From Muribaculaceae bacterium (GTDB lineage Bacteria; Bacteroidota; Bacteroidia; Bacteroidales; Muribaculaceae), in assembly GCA_029062725.1 (NCBI GenBank), contig JAIDPP010000219.1, positions 1 to 7,637 of the forward strand: a DNA stretch of 7,637 nt, given 5' to 3'. The notes beneath the pieces are model-generated. The model was not told where the DNA came from and did no database searches. It saw only the letters and a list, made by a program, of their open reading frames with translations. Below are positions 6,394-7,637 of this stretch, piece by piece. Every line of letters starts with the position of its first letter. The stretch's first letter is position 1. A program made the translations under genes and the position numbers.

Positions 6394-7637
6394 ACAATGC
6401 CTCGGTGGCCTCGATTTCGGTCAGGATGCGAAGGGCGTCGGATATGGAACCGACCTTCTCCACTACCATCAAGTTACGGCCGTTGACCTCCTTGAGGGAG
6501 GTGCCGGCAAGATGGCTCTGCATCCATCCTAACACGCGCCCGAAAGCCCGGCTGGAATAATATGCCTTGTTGTCGTTATCCACGAAATAAGCGCGCATCC
6601 TCCCCCCTTTCAGCACCAGCCGCTCTATACCGAGCCGCTTGGCCGCCAGACGCAGCGGAACCACGCGGATAAGTTCTTCCGAAGTCCCGGGGATGGCGCC
6701 GAAACGGTCGCGAAGCTGACTGCGGAACTCCTCCGTCTGCTCCACCCGTTCCATATTGTCGAGCTGGCGGTAGAGTGAGATCCGCTCATGCTCCTGCGGC
6801 ACGTATTCCGCCGGCAGACGCAGCTCGAGATCGCTCTCGAGGGAGCAGTCGGCCGTAAACTCATCATCCTTCCCGGCGCTAAGGTCAGTGAAGGTGTCGC
6901 CGAACTCCTCCGTCTTCAGCTCTATGACAGATTCCTTGAGTATCTTCTGATAGGCCTCATATCCGAGGTCGGCGATAAATCCGCTCTGCTCCGCCCCTAA
7001 AAGGTTTCCGGCTCCGCGGATGTCAAGGTCCTGCATGGCGATATGGATTCCGGCACCTAAATCGCTGAAGCTCTCGATCGCCTGAAGTCGCCGGCGCGCC
7101 ACGGGTGTCAGCGGCATCCCGGGAGGCACCAGCAGATAGCAGAACGCCTTGCGGTTGCCTCGCCCGACACGTCCGCGCAGCTGATGGAGTTCGCTAAGGC
7201 CGAAGTTCTGCGCGTTGTTGACCATTATCGTGTTGACGTTGGGCATGTCGATACCGTTCTCCACAATGGTTGTCGAGAGCAGCACGTCGTAATCGTGGTT
7301 GGAGAAATCGATGATCGCCTTCTCCACTTTCTCCGGAGGCATCTGTCCGTGGACCGTGACGATACGCACACCCGGAATCAGCCTGCGCAGAGTGTTCTCT
7401 ATTGTGGCGAGATTCTCGATACGGTTGGATATAAAGAATACCTGACCGTTGCGGCTCAGCTCGAAATTGACGGCTTCGGATATCACCTCGTCATCGAAGG
7501 TGCTAACGTTGGTCACGATCGGATGGCGGTTGGCCGGAGGGGTATTGAGCGAGCTGAGATCGCGCGCTCCCATCAGCGAGAACTGCAGCGTGCGCGGTAT
7601 AGGCGTGGAGCTCATCGTGAGAGTATCGACATTGACC
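6392..7637 (-). CDS. mfd: Transcription-repair coupling factor, C-terminal part (5' end beyond window)
   Basis: Mfd is the DNA translocase that removes RNA polymerase stalled at lesions and recruits UvrA. Only the last 414 codons are here: the frame stays open to the right edge, and the residues just before the first in-frame ATG (7615) read VNVDTLT, the known lead-in to helicase motif III, so that ATG is internal and not the start. Visible parts in order are TPIPRTLQFSLMGARDL (motif III region), the second RecA-like domain with VHGQMPP, STTIVENGIDMPNVNT (motif V) and QLRGRVGRGNRKAFCYL (motif VI), then the translocation element with DLDIRGAGNLLGAEQSG, and the C-terminal D7 domain from about FTADCSLESDLELRLP to the end. 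The full-length E. coli protein is about 1150 residues. The stop at 6392 sits against the terminator shared with mscL. No frameshift is seen. Confidence 0.97.
   Translation of the reverse strand, partial: VNVDTLTMSSTPIPRTLQFSLMGARDLSSLNTPPANRHPIVTNVSTFDDEVISEAVNFELSRNGQVFFISNRIENLATIENTLRRLIPGVRIVTVHGQMPPEKVEKAIIDFSNHDYDVLLSTTIVENGIDMPNVNTIMVNNAQNFGLSELHQLRGRVGRGNRKAFCYLLVPPGMPLTPVARRRLQAIESFSDLGAGIHIAMQDLDIRGAGNLLGAEQSGFIADLGYEAYQKILKESVIELKTEEFGDTFTDLSAGKDDEFTADCSLESDLELRLPAEYVPQEHERISLYRQLDNMERVEQTEEFRSQLRDRFGAIPGTSEELIRVVPLRLAAKRLGIERLVLKGGRMRAYFVDNDNKAYYSSRAFGRVLGWMQSHLAGTSLKEVNGRNLMVVEKVGSISDALRILTEIEATEAL

Overview
The window looks like chromosomal DNA from a gut-type Bacteroidales bacterium (phylum Bacteroidota). 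Four minus-strand genes or operons are preceded by the Bacteroidota -7 box TAnnTTTG, start codons mostly lack a strong Shine-Dalgarno sequence, and the protein families (four-subunit 2-oxoacid:ferredoxin oxidoreductase, TPR lipoprotein, sirtuin without zinc cysteines) fit that phylum. The fairly GC-rich coding DNA would suit Muribaculaceae, but that family assignment is only an inference.

Layout, left to right. (1) 1-453, minus strand: the first 151 codons of a TPR lipoprotein that runs off the left edge; it is AT-rich (about 40% GC by hand count). (2) 454-743: its promoter, an imperfect inverted repeat, and a GC-rich palindromic region that probably ends the next operon. (3) 3444-744, minus strand: a complete operon korD-korA-korB-korC for an anaerobic 2-oxoacid:ferredoxin oxidoreductase, with its own promoter and a leader of about 110 nt. 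(4) 4374-3655, minus strand: a class III-like Sir2 deacylase with no zinc-finger cysteines. (5) 5547-4537, minus strand: NAD-dependent glyceraldehyde-3-phosphate dehydrogenase, with a textbook terminator and a canonical promoter. (6) 5866-6306, plus strand: the mechanosensitive channel MscL. (7) 7637-6392, minus strand: the C-terminal 414 residues of the transcription-repair coupling factor Mfd, running off the right edge and convergent with mscL across a shared bidirectional terminator.

Functionally this is mostly core metabolism and housekeeping. GapA supplies NADH and glycolytic flux. The Kor complex interconverts 2-oxoacids and acyl-CoAs using ferredoxin. The sirtuin, which uses NAD and carries the Tyr/Arg pair typical of desuccinylases, lies between them. 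MscL and Mfd are unrelated housekeeping functions. I see no CRISPR array, tRNA, rRNA, insertion sequence, phage gene or defence cassette, and no convincing new multi-gene system. The points most worth checking are the zinc-less sirtuin, the face-to-face promoter-like boxes between gapA and mscL, the structured leader of the kor operon, and the edge lipoprotein with the repeat upstream of it.
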